Origin: Diplolepis rosae
Taxonomy: Eukaryota > Arthropoda > Insecta > Hymenoptera > Diplolepididae
Direction: 5' to 3'
NCBI GenBank assembly: GCA_030998225.1
Contig: JAPYXD010000739.1
Location: 868,001-932,000 of the forward strand
DNA length: 64,000 nucleotides
The notes under the pieces were generated by a model. The model did not search any database. It had not been told where the DNA came from and saw only the letters and a list, made by a program, of their open reading frames with translations. Position 1 is the first letter of the stretch. Each line of letters begins with the position of its first letter. Below, one piece after another: positions 61,801-64,000 of the stretch. A program made the position numbers and the translations under genes.

Positions 61801-64000
61801 AGGATCAAGCACCAGGTTGCTAAAACAATAGTCCACAGGAAATTTTTCTATATTCACATTTAAACGTTATAAAAACAATTTACAGTGCATTTTCAATGGC
61901 CCCGTTGTCTAGGAACAAGCACCAGGTTGCTAAAACAATACGCCACAGGAAATTTTTTTATATTCACATTTAAACGTTATAAAAACAATTTACAATGTAT
62001 TTTCAATGACCCCGTCGTCCAGGATCATGCACCAGGTCGCTAAAATGATAATCTAATGAAACTTTTATTATATTCCCATTTAAACGTTATAAAAACAATT
62101 TACAATGCATTTTCAATGACCCCGTTGTTTAGGATCAAGAACCAGGTTGCTAAAATAATAATCTATTGGAACTTTTTTTATATTCACATTTAAACTTTAT
62201 AAAAAAAATTTACAGTGGATTTTCATTGGCCCCGTTGTCTAGGATCATGCACCAGGTTGCTAAAACAATACTCCACAGGAAATTTTTTTATATTCACATT
62301 TAAACGTTATGTAATCAATTTACAATGCATTTTCAATGACCCCGTTGTTTAGGATCAAGCACCAGGTTGCTAAAACAATACTCCACAGGAAATTTGTTTA
62401 TATTCACATTTAAACGTTATAAAAACAATTTACAATGCATTTTCAATGATCCCGTTGTTTAGGATCAAGCACCAGTTTGCTAAAATAATAATCTATTGGA
62501 ACTTTTTTTATATTCACATTTAAACGTTATAAAAAACAATTTACAGTGGATTTCCAATGTACCCGTTGTCTAGGATCATGCACCAGGTCGCTAAAATGAA
62601 AATCTAATCGAACTTTTTTGAAATTCGAACACTTAGGCTTTCAACAGAAATTCTGTTGCATTTTCAATGACCCCCTTGTCTAGGATCATGCACCAGGACG
62701 CTAAAATAATAATCTACTGGAACTTTTTTTATATTCACATTTAAACGCTATAAAAACAATTTACAATGCATTTTCAATGACCCCGTTGTTTAGGATCAAG
62801 CACCAGGTTGCTAAAACAATAGTCAACAGGAAATTTTTCTATATTCACATTTAAACGTTATAAAAACAATTTACAATGTATTTTCAATGACCCCGTCGTC
62901 CAGGATCATGCACCAGGTCGCTAAAATTATAATCTAGTGGAACTTTTTTGAATTTCGAACACTCAGTCTTTCAACAGAAATTCTGTTGCTTTTTCAATGA
63001 CCCCCTTGTCTAGGATAATGCACCAGGACGCTAAAATAATAATCTACTGGATCTTTTTTTCTATTCACAATTAAACGCTATAAAAATAATTTACAAGGCA
63101 TTTTCAATGACCCCGTTGTTTAGGATCAAGCACCAGGTTGCTAAAACAATAGTCCACAGGAAATTTTTCTATATTCACATTTAAACGTTATAAAAACAAT
63201 TTACAATGTATTTTCAATGACCCCGTCGTCCAGGATCATGCACCAGGTCGCTAAAATTATAATCTAGTGGAACTTTTTTGAATTTCGAACACTCAGTCTT
63301 TCAACAGAAATTCTGTTGCTTTTTCAATGACCCCCTTGCCTAGGATCATGCACCAGGACGCTAAAATAATAATCTACTGGAACTTTTTTTATATTCACAT
63401 TTAAACGCTATAAAAACAATTTACAATGCATTTTCAATGACCCCGTTGTTTAGGATCAAGCACCAGGTTGCTAAAACAATAGTCCACAGGAAATTTTTCT
63501 ATATTCACATTTAAACGTTATAAAAACAATTTACAATGTATTTTCAATGACCCCGTCGTCCAGGATCATGCACCAGGTCGCTAAAATTATAATCTAGTGG
63601 AACTTTTTTGAATTTCGAACACTCAGTCTTTCAACAGAAATTCTGTTGCTTTTTCAATGACCCCCTTGTCTAGGATAATGCACCAGGACGCTAAAATAAT
63701 AATCTACTGGATCTTTTTTTATATTCACATTTAAACGCTATAAAAATAATTTACAAGGCATTTTCAATGACCCCGTTGTTTAGGATCAAGCACCAGGTTG
63801 CTAAAACAATAGTCCACAGGAAATTTTTCTATATTCACATTTAAACGTTATAAAAACAATTTACATTGTATTTTCAATGACCCCGTCGTCCAGGATCATG
63901 CACCAGGTCGCTAAAATTATAATCTAGTGGAACTTTTTGAATTTCGAACACTCAGTCTTTCAACAGAAATTCTGTTGCTTTTTCAATGACCCCCTTGTCT
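58830..64000 (+). repeat. Right-domain block running out of the window
   Basis: 59.6-61.1 kb matches 53.7-55.2 kb at about 5935 bp (TAATGACCCT 54091/60025, TGTTTAAGATC 54761/60697). 61.2-62.3 kb matches 55.4-56.5 kb at 5827 bp (TCGAGGATC 55421/61248; ATGAAACTTTT 56229/62056). From 62.7 kb to the end, 330-bp trimers resume and the array leaves the window in mid-monomer. The change of offset from 5935 to 5827 bp equals one monomer, so single-monomer gains or losses are superimposed on the long duplications. Confidence 0.82.

Larger units (their letters stand above)
1..64000 (+). repeat. Satellite DNA array, ~110-bp monomer, whole window
   Basis: Every part of the window reads as head-to-tail copies of one monomer family. 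The first four monomers, phased at the G of GCATTTTCAATG (11, 121, 230, 340, 450), are 110, 109, 110 and 110 bp, which implies about 580 copies. A conserved head of about 70 bp carries TTTTCAATGACCCC, GGATCATGCACCAGG and GCTAAAAT; a variable tail of about 39 bp is of type A (TATATTCACATTTAAACG...) or type B (GAAATTCGAACACTTAGTC...). All copies run in the same direction; I saw no inverted segment, no mobile element and no unique spacer. Known biology: megabase-scale tandem arrays of this kind with higher-order structure are typical of eukaryotic centromeric or other heterochromatic DNA. That this array is centromeric is inference only. The family and species are not recognised. Confidence 0.98.

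Noticed and set aside
1..64000. CRISPR array, because of regular short repeats.
   Set aside because: There are no unique spacers; the whole 110-bp period is conserved, and no cas-like gene is present.
1..64000. CENP-B box in the B tail (ATTCGAACACTTAGTC resembles the TTCG start).
   Set aside because: The canonical box needs an A at the tenth position and CGGG near the end; neither is present on this strand, nor did I see the reverse form. Only the TTCG part matches.
1..64000. Transcription signals in A tails (TATAAAAA resembling a TATA box) and TGACCCC resembling a nuclear-receptor half site.
   Set aside because: Both recur in every suitable monomer as part of an AT-rich repeat, with no downstream gene; there is nothing to separate them from chance.
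1..64000. Replication-origin-like AT motifs (TTTTATATTCA).
   Set aside because: It misses the yeast core consensus by at least one essential position and would occur hundreds of times; there is no support for a specific origin.
1..64000. Inverted segments or palindromic array turns.
   Set aside because: I saw no reverse-complement monomers. GCACCTGGACG, which looks like the reverse of CCAGGTGC, is only a point variant of GCACCAGGACG in forward monomers.

Overview
The window is one uninterrupted block of satellite DNA. From base 1 to base 64000 I read head-to-tail copies of a roughly 110-bp, AT-rich monomer (35 G+C in 110 bases in one copy counted by hand, 32%), about 580 copies, all in the same orientation. 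I found no unique sequence, gene, RNA gene, transposon or CRISPR array, and neither edge of the array is inside the window. This points to a eukaryotic chromosome, most likely constitutive heterochromatin (centromeric, pericentromeric or subtelomeric). Nothing in the sequence identifies the species, and I do not recognise the monomer as a named satellite.

Monomers are modular. Setting the phase at the G of GCATTTTCAATG, each has a conserved head of about 70 bp (TTTTCAATGACCCC, GGATCATGCACCAGG, GCTAAAAT) and a tail of about 39 bp. There are two heads: h1 with TAGTCCACAGGAAAT and h2 with TAATCTACTGGAACT. There are two tails: A with TATATTCACATTTAAACG, and B with GAAATTCGAACACTTAGTC followed by a 17-bp inverted repeat. 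I see h1+A, h2+A and h2+B, but no h1+B.

The array is organised on several nested scales, each an integer number of monomers: 330-bp trimers (h2B, h2A, h1A), 6-mers (660 bp), 7-mers (770 bp), 12-mers (1.32 kb), and duplications of about 33 (3.63 kb), 37 (4.07 kb) and 42 (4.61 kb) monomers. Left to right: mixed monomers (1-1.2 kb); 7-mer array (1.2-4.3 kb); first copy of a long left-hand unit (4.3-7.06 kb); 6-mer pair (7.06-8.4 kb); 6/7-mer array (9.0-11.9 kb); three more copies of the left-hand unit (11.9-16.2, 16.2-21.2, 21.2-25.6 kb); 12-mer pair (26.6-29.3 kb); a more diverged transition (29.3-31.2 kb); then a right-hand domain with different diagnostic monomers, containing a 33-mer pair (31.2-38.4 kb), a 37-mer pair (43.9-51.3 kb) and mosaic copies of the same material to the end.

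No gene system is present. The points most worth attention are the depth of the higher-order structure, the left/right domain switch near 29.6 kb, the inverted repeat in B tails, the unequal conservation of head and tail, and single monomers with dense clustered changes inside otherwise near-identical duplicates. All boundaries were placed by eye from marker variants and are approximate to about one monomer.
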